From Cryptomeria japonica (Eukaryota; Streptophyta; Pinopsida; Cupressales; Cupressaceae), in contig NC_081408.1 in the NCBI RefSeq assembly GCF_030272615.1, positions 62,678,614-62,742,613 on the forward strand: a DNA stretch of 64,000 nt, read 5' to 3'. The notes beneath the pieces were generated by a model, which saw only the letters and a list, made by a program, of their open reading frames with translations, had not been told where the DNA came from and did not search any database. This document shows, one piece after another, positions 1 through 12,696 of the stretch. How positions within the stretch are numbered: position 1 is the first letter of the stretch; the number at the start of each line of letters is the position of its first letter. A program made the position numbers and the translations under genes.

Positions 1-1
1 T

Positions 2-1868
2 AGATGTTTTAATAAAAGGTTACAGAAAATTGTTGAGAGTACAAATGTAAAGATTGATGAAAAATTTAGAGGAACTTCAAGGTATATAGACTTTAAACTG
101 TTAAGAGAAATTATGATAAATGAACCAACAGTAAATCCACCAGTACAAAATGATGATCCAGTTACTCCGGTATCATCAGAGGATACCACAGTAATTGAAG
201 AACAACAACAGACTAAGACACTCCGGTATGTAGGACTGAATCATTCTAAAGATCAGATCATTGGAAGCAAATTTAAAGGAGTCATGACAAGAGGAAGATT
301 GGCAAATGAAGAGGTATGTCTTATTTCTCAAATTGAACCATTATCTATCAATGAGGCATGTGAAGATAAATTTTGGATTAAAGCTATGGAAGAAGAATTA
401 GGACAAATTGAGAAAAATAATACTTGGACATTAGTTCCCCGGCCTGAAAATAAAAATGTAATTGGAACCAAATGGGTATTTAGAAATAAACTCAATGAAG
501 ATGGTAAGGTTGTCAGGAATAAAGTAAGACTAGTGTGTAAGGGATATTCTCAGAAAGAAGGAGTTGATTACAATGAAACCTTTGCACCGGTAGCCAGAAT
601 TGAGGAAGTTAGACTATTCTTGGCTTTTGCAGCTCACAAGGATTACAAAGTTTATCAAATGGATATTAAATGTGCATTTTTGAATGGAGATCTTGAAGAG
701 GAAGTCTATATTGAACAACCTAATGGATTTTATTTGACAGATAACAATGATATGGTTTACAGATTAAGAAAAGCTCTGTATGGACTAAAACAAGCTCTAG
801 GAGCCTGGTATGCAAGATTGGATAAGTATCTTTTAAAAATTGGTTTTACTAAAGGAAATGTAGATAGCAATTTATATTACAAAGTAACTAATGATGACAT
901 TTTGATTATGGAAGTATTTGTTGATGATATAATCTTTGGAGGAGAAGATGGATTATGCAAAGAATTTTCTCTTAAAATGCAGCATGAATTTGAAATGTCT
1001 ATGATTGGAGAAATAAAATTCTTTTTAGGATTCCAGATTTTACAGACTGATAAAGGCGTATTTTTGAGTCAATCTAAGTACTTGAAAGAACTACTCAAGA
1101 AATTTGGGATGGAGAACTCTAAACCGGTAAGCACACCTATGACTACAAATGACAAATGATCTCAAAGGGATGAATCTACACCTACTAATCCAACTAGATA
1201 CAAATCTATGATAGGAGGCTTACTGTATTTGACACAAACCAGACCTGATATTATGAATGCAGTATGTATAGTTTCTAGATTTCAGAATAATCCCAAGGAA
1301 AATCATGAATCAGCAGTAAAAAGGATTCTACGGTACTTACAAGGAACAACAAATCTTGGATTACGGTATCCTAAAGATGAAATTTTTTATCTATATGCAT
1401 ACACAGATGCAAATTGGGCAGGAGATGTGGATGATAGAAAGAGCACCACTAGAGGAGCATTCTTTCTTGGAAAGAGATTAGTTTCTTGGTTAAGTAAGAA
1501 ACAGAGTTGTACATCTTTATGAATAGCAGAATCAGAATATGTTGCAACAACAACAAACTGTACAAAGGTACTTTGGCTTAAGCAAATTTTGAAAGACAAA
1601 GGTAAAATGCAAGGAACCTATTACTATATATTGTGATAACACTGCAGCAATCGATATATCTAAAAATCTAGTATTACATTCTAAAACAAAACATGTTTCT
1701 ATCAAATTGAATTTTCTAAGGGAAAAAGTTGAAGAAAAGGAAATAAAACTGGTTTATGTAAATACTAAAGAACAACTTGTAGATATTTTTACAAAACCTT
1801 TGCCTAAGGAAACTTTTGAGTATCTCAGAGATCAGCTCGGAGTCTTACCTCCACCAGTAGAGACTTAG
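2..1868 (+). pseudogene. pol: Copia pol (integrase C-terminus, RT, RNase H), broken
   Basis: Frame 2 is open from the window edge. It starts in the integrase tail and continues into the copia RT domain (start near the WTLVPRP motif, about 420-450). The catalytic FVDD is present at about 919-930, so this RT keeps its aspartates. In-frame TGA codons interrupt it at 1157-1159 and 1520-1522. A frameshift near 1600-1625 moves the RNase H end (with KTKHVSIK and EQLVDIFTKPLP motifs) to another frame, which ends with TAG at 1866-1868. The order integrase before RT is what defines Ty1/copia. The gene cannot make an intact polyprotein. The damage is light compared with element D, so A is probably the younger of the two. 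Confidence 0.92.
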
Positions 1869-2223
1869 ACAGTTGATGATTGTCATCAACCGGTAGAATT
1901 AAATGGACAAATCTTTTATTTCGGTATTTGATGAGGAAGCTACTTCTCAGAAGAAGTAGTTGGTATATTGAATTGGTTGGTATTTTGTATGAACTTGACC
2001 TTTTTGTGACTTTGGCATTTGATGTCAAAGGGGGAGAGATTTATGGAAAAACATTAAGAAAAAATATATTGGAAAATGCATTATCTTTTTTAGGAGAGAT
2101 TGGTATTGTAAATAAATCTTTATATAAACACATATTACTTCCAGGGGGAGAATTGGTTTTTGTACTTGGCATTTCTATTTTGGCACTTTGATGGTTTTTC
2201 CATCTTGTGTTGCTATCAATGCC

Positions 2224-2235
2224 AAATGGGGAGAT
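2224..2235 (+). promoter_or_regulatory. Polypurine tract of element A
   Basis: A purine run with AAATGGGGAGA sits directly against the TGTTGG start of the 3' LTR, the position of the plus-strand primer. Similar GGGGGAGA runs lie further upstream at about 2028 and 2144 and are probably decayed or auxiliary tracts. Confidence 0.75.
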
Positions 2236-3289
2236 TGTTGGTATTTTGGTATGGTTTTTCCATTGATGTCAACACCTGCTAAATACACCTACTTTGAAGA
2301 TCCAACAACATTCACCGGCAATCAGTAAACTATTCAAACAATCATCGTTATATGGTTAACCGGCAGGATATAATGTTCACCGGTACCTGCAATTACTTGG
2401 AAGACACTTGGTAATGTCGAAGACATCATGTGGACACTTTTCCTTGAAGTAATATCATTGGTATATTCTTATTTGCATATTTTCTTTTACCGACAAATAG
2501 GTCCAGGTTATCTAGGGTTACACCAGCAGGTTTATCTTTTCCAGATCAGCATGACACGCTATGAAGATGATTTATTATTGTTATAAAAGCATTAAGCCGA
2601 CATGTTCAATCGGTTATTGCATCAGATATTGTATTATTTGTAAAATGTTTTATTGTAATATCTTGTAGAGCCGACCTACTAAAATTGGTCTTAGGGTATG
2701 GTATAAATGTAAGATCTTATTTGTAAGATCAAGTGTGGAATGCGAAATTTTTTTAGGAAGGATATATGTGAGATCAAGCAGAGATATACATGAAGACATC
2801 ATTTGAAGGTGAAGCTAGGTTTTTGTAGAATCATATCAGCATTACACCGGTACTGAATCCAACATATGAAGATGCTATTTTGTGCAATACATTCTCATTG
2901 GATTTAACCATCCAACTATAGTCAGTGTGACTCCCATTTGTGTTTGAGTAGTGAGCTCTAGGCTGTTGGCCTTTCTGCATGTGCAGACCCCTCTTTGTAC
3001 ACTTACTATCTACAATAGTATCATCTGATTGTGGGTAAGGTTTCCCACTATGGTTTTTCCCCTTACAGGGTTTCCACGTACAAATATTTGTGTCATGTGT
3101 TGTGGATGACTTTATGTTTATGTTTCCTGCATTAATACTTACCGGTATAGCAATTTTCTGTTAACACTGTTTACTGACATACTTAACTGTCTTACCGGTA
3201 TTAAGCAATAAGTTGGTTAATAAGATTTTGGTTTGAATTTATTAAACAACTAATTCACCCCCCCCTCTCAGTTGTCCCCGGGACCTACA
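2236..3289 (+). repeat. 3' LTR of element A
   Basis: The LTR begins TGTTGGTATTTTGG and ends GGGACCTACA, about 1054 bp, with the usual TG...CA ends. Its internal sequence aligns with the split 5' LTR of element D: the segment around 2896-2913 (CATTGGATTTAACCATCC) is the unbroken form of the point where element E entered D. The motif ACCGG is frequent. The last bases before the end contain a C-run and CTCTCAGTTGTC, as in the D LTR just before its primer site. Confidence 0.85.
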
Positions 3290-6200
3290 ATGCAGAGTAC
3301 ATGTTAACATGATACTGGTCCATAACCTAGATAGATACTAGACCTATTCTGGGTCCACCACGCCAAAGCAATATCTTCAAGTAGTTGAAACACGATCAAA
3401 GAACATCTTCACCATCTTGAAATCCATGTAGAAGCTGCACCAACACCAATTATGCATCCTGTCAAGATTCCTTAGTGAGAGCTCTACCAATAAAGCCTTA
3501 AACCAATGTCGGTAAGGGTTTATGTAGAGCCCCTCCCCGATCAAGCTCTAGTTAATTTAGTTAACCATGGTTGACCTCATTTATAAATTTTGTAATTCAA
3601 TAGGATGGGCTATGTTAGACGGATAGATTGGTCAGAAAAGTAATTGAACCAAGTTACAAAACCTTTTCACCTTGCGGTGTACATTTTGATGTGTTAAAGA
3701 TTTGAAATCATATATAATCCACTGATTGCATAATCTTGGTCTAACGTATGTCAGCTATATCTCAAATTCTAGGACTTTATTATGATGTTAGAAATTATGA
3801 TGCATGCCTTATGAATGGTTGGAATTTATGAGGATTATGATAATTACTTTATATGGATTGCATTGGTTTTATGGTAAATTGATTTGTATGTTGTCAATTG
3901 TATGCAAAGTGATTGATTTGTATTCTTATTTATGTGTTTAATATTATATGAGGCTATTTGGAAATTACTAATGTGTAATTGAGATGTGTAGAAAAATTAT
4001 CTATGTGACAATGGAGACATTATGGAGAATCAAGCCTAGACCTATGTACGTTCGTAAAACCAAGGGTTGTCTATTTGGAGAGACAACACCCCATATGTAT
4101 CATATTTTATTAGTAAACATAAATGTTTGCATGTGTGTTAAATTGTATTTATTAATTTGTGTAAATTCTACAAGAGACAATTGCCATGTGTGCATTTGTG
4201 ATGTGGAATCTTTTTTGTATTGTCACTTGACACATATGTTGTATGTTGAGTTGGCATTGTCATGTCAAATTTTGAGAGATTTATTTTACCAATGATATAT
4301 TTCCAAATTATCCTTGAAGGTCCCAAGTAATCTAGGATAGTGAGCCATTAGGAGAGTCAACTCAAAGTTGACCCGTAGGTAAACTTTGGGTGGACTTTCA
4401 AAGGGTTAAACCAACTCCTAGAGTCATTTTTGGAGCATTTTTAGTGGGCCCTATGGGGTACCTATGGATGAAGGCAAAATTTGGCCATGTGTCCACTCCC
4501 TAGGGCTTGTTTAACCTCCCCAAAAAGTGGATTTTCCAAGATGGCTGAATTTCATCTTTAGGAGAGTCATTCTTGGTTAGATAACCTTCTTGGTATGTGT
4601 CATTCCTTTTCCCCATTCCTTTCCCCTTTTTGAGGTGCCTTGGTTAGGGAGTGTGTAAGACTTAAGGAAGACCAACCAATTGGAGCTCTTACTGTATCCA
4701 AGATGTTGGAAAGAGTGAGAGCATCCTTCCTAGGCAAGGGATTGAGACTTAGGAAGCCAATCACCCACTCTCCATTTTTGGAGACTAGTTCTCAAAATTT
4801 TGAAAGCAAGATTAGGATACAAATTTTGGCTAAGTGTTGAAGGAAAGAAGTGTGGATTTGGTCTTCTTTTCTCCAAGCTATCCCTTGTAAACCCTTGGCA
4901 GATTCAAGGTTGGTTCAATCTCCTCCTTTGTATGTTGCAATTTTGCTTTGAAAGATTGCTTGAATGTAGTTGTTTTCTTCATTTGTATTTTATTTGTGAA
5001 GAAATATATGTGATCTTTCACTTATTTTGGTTAAGCATTTTATTTGTGTTTTGGGAGTATTCAATGCCAACTCACCCTTGGGAGGGTAGAGTGGCCTTGG
5101 GGTGGAGGGTTGTATGATAGCCTTAGAGTGAGAGGCACTCATTGGAAGAGAGTGGTCTCAAGGGATTTTTTTTATGACCCTTGCTGCATAGTTATTGTTT
5201 ATGCATTTGGGGGTCATAAGGGGATATATTATGGCTTGTATGCCTTGGGGTCATAAGGATGTTCAGACAAGTTAGACTTGTGATGTGATTCTTGGTCGCC
5301 ATGAGGTGGCTTGTGTTCTACTATTTTGCAGTTTCTCCTCAAGGTCCTTAGTCCACCTCCACCCATGTAAAAAAATCACATTTGGTGATTATGTTAAGCC
5401 TTTGGATAGGAATATGTTTGTTCTAAGTTTTCCATGCTTGTTTGTGTTTTCTTGAGTGTAACCCATCTAGGCCTTGGTTCTCCAAGCTCGGGGGTGGCTT
5501 CTAGTAAGCCTAGGTTGGGAGGTGAGCCCTCCATGGTCACAACCTTAAGATTTTGTAATGCAGGTTTGCATGGAAAAGAAGAAAAAGGAAAGCTAGGAGT
5601 TGCTACAATATTATTTATTTGAGTTGCAAAAGAATAATGTATTTATTTATTTAAGTCCTCATTTATTAGAAATGAGAGGCTAGTTGGGTATTTCACCCAT
5701 TTGTAAAGTTGACATATTGTATTCAAAGTATTCTTTTAAGAAACACATTCTTTTGTTAAGTTATTATTGCAAAATGAAATATATATTTAGGGGTTAAGCT
5801 TTATATAGTTTGAGTTAAAATCTATTGCTTTCATTTGTTGAAAATAAAGGAAGGCATTCTATCTCTTTATGATGTATTTAACTAGGTGATATAGTTTTAA
5901 ATGAAACTATGGTAATGCTGCTATCATTTATTGAATCTGTCATTTTTTTTTCTTTTTAAATATTGCAGGAAATTTTGATAGATAAGCTAATTTATTTCAA
6001 AAAAAAAGCATGAATGTTAGTAAGCTGGAAATAACATTAAGTCCTAGATATTTAGATCCTAATGCTAAATATGGTTAAATAGATATGAGAGGAATAATAG
6101 TTTTTGCATTTTTAAAGTTTTTAAATGATTTCTAGATTATTATAATGTTGCTGTAAATTTCATTTACTTCTGTCATTTATTCAAAAGAAATGCAGAAAAT

Positions 6201-6367
6201 AAAAGTAGATAAATCAATCTTTTCCTATAGTTAACTATATGGCATTAAAAATGAAAAGAAATACATTAAATCTAGCCTACTATAATCTGCTTTAATGTTC
6301 TTATGAGAAATGTATATCTATATATATGCTATCATTATTTTATTATTTCATGCAAAAAAAAGAGGGG
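3290..6367. other. Unclassified noncoding DNA
   Basis: I find no protein motif, RNA gene or LTR pair in this 3 kb. The open frames here are short, have no recognisable domain and no consistent codon pattern. The text from about 4300 to 5600 is richer in G and C, with runs such as GGGAGGGTAGAGTGGCC, and could be an old solo LTR or decayed gypsy remnant. I could not find a second copy in the window to prove it. From about 5640 it becomes AT-rich. Confidence 0.5.
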
Positions 6368-6423
6368 TATATATATATATATATATATATACATTATTAA
6401 TGTACATATATATATATATATAT
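6368..6423. repeat. (TA)n microsatellite, two blocks
   Basis: Two runs of alternating TA (about 6368-6392 and 6405-6422) are separated by a short spacer containing ATTATTAATGT. The arrangement is self-complementary and would form a hairpin. Confidence 0.9.
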
Positions 6424-6539
6424 TAATCATAAGTAAATCCTATTTTTAAAAAAATTAAATTTTTTTTAAAAAATAATAATAAAAAAAATAAAATAATAAT
6501 GACAGAATTCTTTTTTTTGCGGACGCGACATTTTGGAGT

Positions 6540-6850
6540 GCCATCATACACAAGATGGGCACCCCAACCAGTGGTACCGCCATAGTCAATGGCAGACACC
6601 ATCGCCGATGGTGCCGTCATAGTCGATGACAAACACCACCATTGGTGGTGCCATCACTATGAGTGGCAGACACCATCGTCGGTGGTGTCATCACTATGGG
6701 TGGTGGACATCACCACCAGTGGTGCCATCATAGTCGGTGGTGGATACCACCACCTGTGCTTCCACCATAGTCGGTGGCAACAGCACAATCGGTGGTGTCA
6801 TCATAGACAGTGGCGCCACCATGGCTTGTGGTGTCGTCACTGTCCTTGAC
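6540..6850. repeat. Degenerate GC-rich tandem repeat (GGTGGTG / CACCACC)
   Basis: About eight diverged units of roughly 36-39 bases follow one another. The core is GGTGGTGYCATCATAGT followed by a GTGGYRGACACCACC-like part. Each unit contains both GGTGGTG and CACCACC, so units are partly self-complementary. A 69-86 aa open frame crosses the array, but its sequence only reflects the repeat. The GC content is far above that of the flanks. Confidence 0.7.
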
Positions 6851-8409
6851 GCTCGTCACCAACTCGACCTCTACTCCCTACATGTCTCCCAGAGTCTACT
6901 CCCTACTTCGTCCCTCACTGTAGCCTTGTCTCAATTCATGCCTGCAATAAATTATCCACCATGAAGTTTCATGGTCAAACCCTAAATCTGACCTACGGTT
7001 TGGGAGATGGCAAATGAAAGAAAAATAAAATAGAATAGATTAGTTTTCTCTTTCAATATGGGGAAAAAAACAAAACCTAAATAGGGTTATACCCCCATGT
7101 GCTTTTTAAATAGAATAAAATATTGAGGGCTGGGGCTTGAGATTTAAATTAAAGGGGGGAAAAAGGATTTTTCCTTTTAAAATTTGAAATGGGAGTTTCC
7201 CATTCATTTAATATTTATTATTTATTTGGTGATTGACTTTTGCATTAGGAATTAATTGTCTATAGTCATATTATTCCCATTTTATGAGTAGGTTGTATTG
7301 AAAAGATTATTAAAGAAAAGTTTAAATAGTATGTTGATTTAGATTAAGTCTATAAAGTAATTTTTAATGTCAATAATTATTTTATTAGGGGATTGATTAT
7401 TTTATAGAGAAATAATACTCGTTGAGTAAATTTATTAAAGAATTTTATTGATGGTTTTGTGTAAAATCTAATGATTAAAATTAAATCAAGAGGTAACTTA
7501 AAGGTTGAGAATTAAATATTTAATATCTAATGTTTGGAGGATTAATATATTGCAACTTGATTTAAGTTGTGTAAATACTTTTTAGAGATTTTAATGATAT
7601 TTGTAATTAAATGGATGAATTTAATATAGGATATTAAATGTTTATTCGTGAGAGGGCATTGTAGTGGTGTAATATATATTTCTAAAATAAGTCAATGAAC
7701 TTGATCATGCGAACTTATTTAACCCCGATGGAACCATGTGTTTAATAAATTAATTAACATATTAACATTTGGTACTCCAATTTTATTTGCTCACTGAATT
7801 AATATTATTACGTTGAAATCATATTAATAATTAATTAATAGATGCAGGATTTGATTAAGTTATAAAGGGAGGATATGATAACAATGATGGAGGAAACTTG
7901 ATATTAGTTAAATAATTGATATTGAACCAAGTAATTATACTATCTATTTAGTTGAAGTTGATCTAATTAAGTATTATAATTCGCATTTGAAATGACAGGC
8001 ACATTTGAGTGGATTTATTATTGTCCTTACAAAATTAATTTGTTCCGATTGATAATAGGAGTTATCGTATTTGTTATGTTAGTAATATTCTAATTCTATC
8101 GTCTAGGAGTTTTATTGAAACCTAAGGCCTCTAGTTAAATTTTAATTCATCGCTCACTTTAGAAACCCATTTTAATATCACTTAAGATTACATTTGGAAC
8201 AACTTGTTTAGTTGTCACAACTATTTAAGCATGGGTTGCATGTAATTAAGTGTTCAAAAAAAGAATTGTAGTTTGTGTTTTTGCCCAAAAGTTTGGGCAT
8301 GGCAGTTTACTAGTGTGTATGGTGGAATTTGATTACCAAGTCAATACCAACTGACCAAAACATGCTCTAGGATCACATACCACATGTAACCAATCACATT
8401 CCATAGATC
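6851..8409. other. AT-rich noncoding DNA, probably including the outer part of the element C 3' LTR at its right end
   Basis: No gene is visible. The stretch is AT-rich, with many short homopolymer runs and no long open frame. The last 100-130 bases before 8415 should be the left part of the 3' LTR of element C, because element B inserted there with a TSD and the right part continues at 15022. I could not fix the left boundary of that LTR, since the other LTR of C is outside the window. Confidence 0.45.
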
Positions 8410-8414
8410 CAAAC
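8410..8414. repeat. Target-site duplication CAAAC, left copy (element B)
   Basis: CAAAC stands directly before the TGTTAG end of element B and is repeated exactly at 15017-15021 after the other LTR. This pair defines the ends of B. Confidence 0.9.
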
Positions 8415-9219
8415 TGTTAGGATTCCCACAGATACTAAGAGGGGGGGGTGAATCAGTATCTAACCAGTTATAATATTTTCTTGACTTAAAACATGTAAAG
8501 CATATTAATATTGTATACCGGTAAACAAGAAATAATGCAATAAACAAAGATAACAACAACCACATGAAAAACACACCATAACACAGTAGTTTAACAAGGA
8601 AAACCGGTGTCGGAAAAACCTCGGTGGGATTTGTGACCCACAATATTCACTTACTAGCCAATAAGAGAATATTACTACTACAATAGGGGCCTGCACATGC
8701 AGGAAGGCCAAGTGCCTAGAGCTCACTGCTCAATTACAAAATGCGAAGTCTCACTGACTTACAAAGTGGAATATATAAATCCAATGTCTTGTACTGCTTC
8801 AAAATAGAATCTACTATGCCAGATCCAATACCGGTTTATAGTTCTTCTTCATACATAAACCCTTAACCTATAATTCGCATAATAGATCTGCCTTATTTCA
8901 CCTATATATTTTCTTCCATCTATTATAGAATGATCTACAATGATCTCTTATATATATGAGTCATTTTACAACTTGCCAAGTCGGCTTAGAATGATTTTAC
9001 AATAATTAATAAAATAATTTACAATCAAAATTCTTGTCGGCCTCTGTGCTAGTATGCTTCCTTTTACTATCGGTGTCGGTGGTTTGTGTGCTGATGTAAA
9101 GGCTAATCTTGCTAGTGCCAGTGGATTGCCTTGCTAGTGTAATAGGATTGTAAGGTTGTCATCAATGACAAAACCTTCAATCACTTACAATGTCTCATTA
9201 GAGTGTGCACTTGCCAACA
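8415..9219 (-). repeat. 3' LTR of element B
   Basis: 805 bp, reading TGTTGGCAAGTGCAC at its start and TCCTAACA at its end on the minus strand. It matches the 5' LTR at 14210-15016 over its whole length. The plus-strand end carries a G-run followed by TGAATCAGTATC, which is also seen, in diverged form, at the corresponding LTR end of element E. Confidence 0.95.
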
Positions 9220-9236
9220 ATCTCCCCCTTTGGCAT
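9220..9236 (-). promoter_or_regulatory. Polypurine tract of element B
   Basis: On the minus strand GCCAAAGGGGGAGAT directly precedes the LTR start. The same tract with the flanking ATCAATGCC is found at elements C (15182) and E (31841), which links B to these copia families as its likely source of trans-acting proteins. Confidence 0.85.
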
Positions 9237-9598
9237 TGATGGCAACACTCATGAGAAAAATTCAAAAGTGTATCCAAAAATTGAAGTCCAAAAATTGTTA
9301 CAAAAAATATGTGCTCCCCCTGAGCAGATGATCCTAAGTTATTGGATTTTTCTCATACCACTACTCCCCCTTTGGCATCAATGACAAAGGTTGTCAAAGT
9401 GTCAATTAAGTGTGGTTTCCAGCTTCATCCTTGTAACCAGTTGGTTACAATATGAGAAAGATTTGCCAAAACCATATTCAAGCTCTCAATGAACTTTTTG
9501 TTGTCTTTTATTGTGGCCTCTATCCTCTAAACTGTACCAATGAGGTGTTGCATTTTCTTTGCCGATGTTTTATGTCCTTGAATCAAGGCATCAGATAT
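9237..9598 (-). other. 3' untranslated part of element B
   Basis: This holds the end of the internal region after the last stop of the second reading frame. Two further purine tracts on the minus strand occur (CTCCCCC on the plus strand at about 9314 and 9365), each near a CTTTGGCATYRATG-like motif, which look like duplicated polypurine-tract units. No further gene is visible. Confidence 0.5.
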
Positions 9599-12500
9599 TT
9601 ATTTCCTTAAGGAGGCGAGATAGTCCAATTTTTGACTAAGTCTCCATTTAAGATCTTTAGCCTTTCCTTTTATTCTTTCTTTGTCTCTTTCCAACTTTAA
9701 TAGTTCTTCCTCAAAACCTGTTATCTTATGCTCAAAAACTGATAGTGAATCAAATGAATTAATGAAATTGTCAGCTAGTTGATTTATTTCTTCTTGTATC
9801 TTGGTAATTTTCTTGTCTATATCAACTGTCAAAAAGTTAGTTTTACATGTATCCTTGTACAAAGTTTTGAATTCCTTCAATGTGCTACATAGTTCCAATA
9901 GAAGTGTGTCAAATTGCCTTGTACACTTCTTTATTTCTTCCTCAAAGAATTTTTGTTTTTCGTTCTCTAATCTCTCCTTGAATGCTTCCTCTTTTATTTG
10001 TTTAACTGTCACAGTGTTTTTAGTAATATACTTAGACAAAGTGTCAAGTTGACTCAAAGAATCTTTATTATCTACATTACATTTTGGTGCTATCATTTTC
10101 AAAATTGGAATGGTGTAATTTATTGCCTTGTATGCTTGTGAGCTATAGTCAGGTATCTTCTTAATGAAATCCAAAAGACCTTCTGTTACATTATTATATG
10201 AGCCAACAATCTGTATTCCATCGGTGGGAGCAATATCCTTGCTTGCGGTGACCTCTGGTAGGTTAGTTTGTGTTTCCAATTTCTTTAAGCAAAGGTTTGG
10301 TTTGCTTAGCTAATGTTGGTGGCACTGACTCTGTATGAACGTATTGCGGTGATGGAGCTTGTTGCTCTGCTTGTTGCTCTATGTTATCATCTACCGATTT
10401 ACCTTCTGTACCATCAGTTACCGATTTCTCATTAGCCATAACTGTCTTCTTAGTTGTATCCTTGTCTACCACATTATTGGCCTTTTGAGTATCAATGTCC
10501 ACTATGTATAATACCTTAGAGTTAGGATTGGTGTCCTCTTTTGATATGTCCATGCTCTCACTATCCAGTTGATTATCAGTAGTCACTACCGGTGGAGTAT
10601 TCAGAGGTGGTGGCGATAAGTTATCTTTTATTTTTATGCTAGATGGTCCACCAACCTTGCCTTTTCCCTTATCCTTATCCTTTTGATATACTTTGATGGG
10701 TTTAGGGTTTCTATATTCTTCCTAGTTTTCCTTCTATATGAGGAATATGTCCCATGCATTGGTAGTTTCCTCTGCTACCTCATTTACTCTACCAACCATA
10801 AGTGCTACATGTCGGTGTGCAGTTGAAAATACTGACCGGTTAGCCTCTGAGATCAAATAGTCTATTTCTTTTGGTGAGTTGACAGGATAAACAGCAAGTA
10901 GTTTTTCAAGTTTTATTTTCTTAAAGCTCTACAACAGCTTGCCTTCTAGCCTCAAGTCTTCTAAATAGTTATGCTGGTAATTCATCTACAACTTGCATTA
11001 GAAATTTCTTGTAAATGTCCAAGTGTAGGATTACACTGTTTTCAACTTTCTCCTTGTCATCAACTGATAATGAATCATATAATTTGTTGATGTTTTTCAG
11101 CTGTCCATCCTCTGTTATTTCATCTAGTAGTTTTTCAATTGGAGCAATGTTTTGTTGAGTCTTCTTCTTGGGTGTTAACTTCTTCTTCTTTGGAGTTATC
11201 TTCTTAGCCGAGGGCCTTACTACCTGTTGTTTTTGTCTGGTTCTTCTAGGAGAAGGTGTAGATACCAGTGTAGGTTCTCTTTTCCTCACAACTCTTTTAA
11301 ATGCAGCTAGCATGTCACTTTCCAAAGAAGTTGCTACAAGTGAAAGGTGAGTTTCTGGCTATAGTGTTTCTAACTCATCTTTAGTGATACTGGTTTGATT
11401 AAGTACATCTTCTTTGATAGAATTTAATTGCCTAGATCCTCTTCTTACTATTGCTTCTACCTTCTTTACCCTTTTCTTTGATTTGATTTGACTTTCAATA
11501 CTTTCAGCACTGCCAAATACCTTTTCTTTAGGTTCCTTAGGTGCTTCTAGAAGGGCTTTTGCATACGTTTCAATTATGTGGTCATCAGTTTCATAACCCA
11601 TTTCAGTAACTCAAATGGTTCTTGGGACAACTGCCTCTATCCAAATCTCATCCTTCTTAATAACAAAGCATATTTCATCCTTATACTTATTTACAATTGC
11701 TTGTGAAAGTCCGACTCTAGTATTCATCCGGGCCTTTAATGCCTGAAAGTACTCATTTATATTCTTTTCTCTATTTTCACCCATGCTATTTAGTAAATCA
11801 GACAATTGTTTGCCTACCGGTATATCAAAACCAATATTCTTGTTACTGATACCGGGCACCTATTTTGTTATGTGTAGCATTAAACAGACAAGTAGGTTTC
11901 CAAATCTAAATGTCCCCTTTTTGTCTTTCTTAATTTTTCCAAGATTATCAATAAGCTCATCTTTCAACCATTCACACACATCTATTTTTGTATTATCTTT
12001 GATCATATCATGGGCACTCTTTATGCATAGGCTAGAGATTGAGTTTAACCTGTTTGCATGTGTGGTTTTGTAGCCTAAAATCATGCTAATGAATTCGATA
12101 TTGATGTCAGTTACATCATTCACTCTTAAAGATCTCTTGTCAGATGTTGCACCTATTAGGTTGATCACTAGGTCATTTGAGACCTTCTTTATCTTATCAG
12201 GCCTATTACTGGTGGAAAGTAACCCTATCACAGCCTTTACTGCCTCTTTAGTAATTTTGTAAATTGAGTCTAACTAGAAGAATTCATCATGAACCCTACA
12301 AATTTTGTAAATTGAGTCTAACTAGAAGAATTCACCATGAACCCTACTTAGAACTATCCTTATAACATCCTTTGGGAATTCCAGAAGACTAAGGATTTCA
12401 GTGAATCCTAGGGTTTCGACTATTTTGTGTTCAGGTTTCATATTACCAGAATCATCACAAATTATAGTCTTATACATGCTCTTGATTTCCTCATCACCTA

Positions 12501-12696
12501 ATTCTTCTATGTGACAATGAATGTACATTCTATGGTCTTCTACAAAAACTACTCCTTTGGGAATTTGAGAAAATGCACCAACATTATCATCCTTCTTTGC
12601 TATTTCGGGAACTAACTGGGATATGGGTCTAGGGCATTTAATTACTTCGACTACAATAGGGTTTGCTATGAATTCAAGTTCAGATGAAGAAGACAT
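9599..12696 (-). pseudogene. Element B second ORF: long protein of unknown function, broken
   Basis: The likely start is the ATG at 12696 (MSSSSELEFIANP). One frame then runs with few stops to about 10969 (pieces 12696-12322, 12231-11860, 11859-11611, 11601-11359 and 11325-10969). It then shifts frame twice (10586-10263 and 10279-9599), about 1030 codons in all. The N-terminal half looks globular: mixed alpha/beta, with WLKDELIDNLGKI and a hydrophobic FRFGNLLVCLMLHI segment. Then comes a basic linker rich in KK and TPKKK (about 11250-11140), an acidic Thr/Asp/Gln-rich part, and a C-terminal coiled coil with long Lys/Glu heptads (about 9990-9610). I find no protease DSG, integrase DDE or RT YVDD motif. 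It may be a relative of uncharacterised plant transposon proteins, but I cannot name a family. Confidence 0.6.
12253..12347. repeat. 48-bp tandem duplication inside the element B second ORF
   Basis: The sequence starting AATTTTGTAAATTGAGTC occurs at 12253 and again at 12301, with one visible base difference (CATCATG against CACCATG). The period of 48 equals 16 codons, so the frame is kept. It adds an in-frame stop in each unit (CTAG on the plus strand). Confidence 0.9.

Larger units (their letters stand above)
1..3289 (+). mobile_element. Element A: Ty1/copia LTR retrotransposon, 5' truncated by window edge
   Basis: This is the 3' part of a copia element: the C-terminal part of integrase, reverse transcriptase, RNase H, polypurine tract and 3' LTR. 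The 5' LTR, gag and most of integrase lie before the window. Its DNA is closely related to element D (58547 onward), and their LTRs share the first 14 bases, so A and D belong to one family. They overlap in content (both have the integrase end and the start of RT), so they are two copies and not two halves of one. Confidence 0.9.

Noticed and set aside
3984-5622. Short plus-strand frames of 60-116 codons as possible host genes
   Set aside because: No domain, no neighbouring exons with splice sites, no conserved motif; length is expected by chance.
8341-8726. Minus-strand frames with Leu/Phe-rich text (also 14212-14442)
   Set aside because: They are within the LTRs of element B, repeated in both copies, and cross the LTR boundary; not genes.
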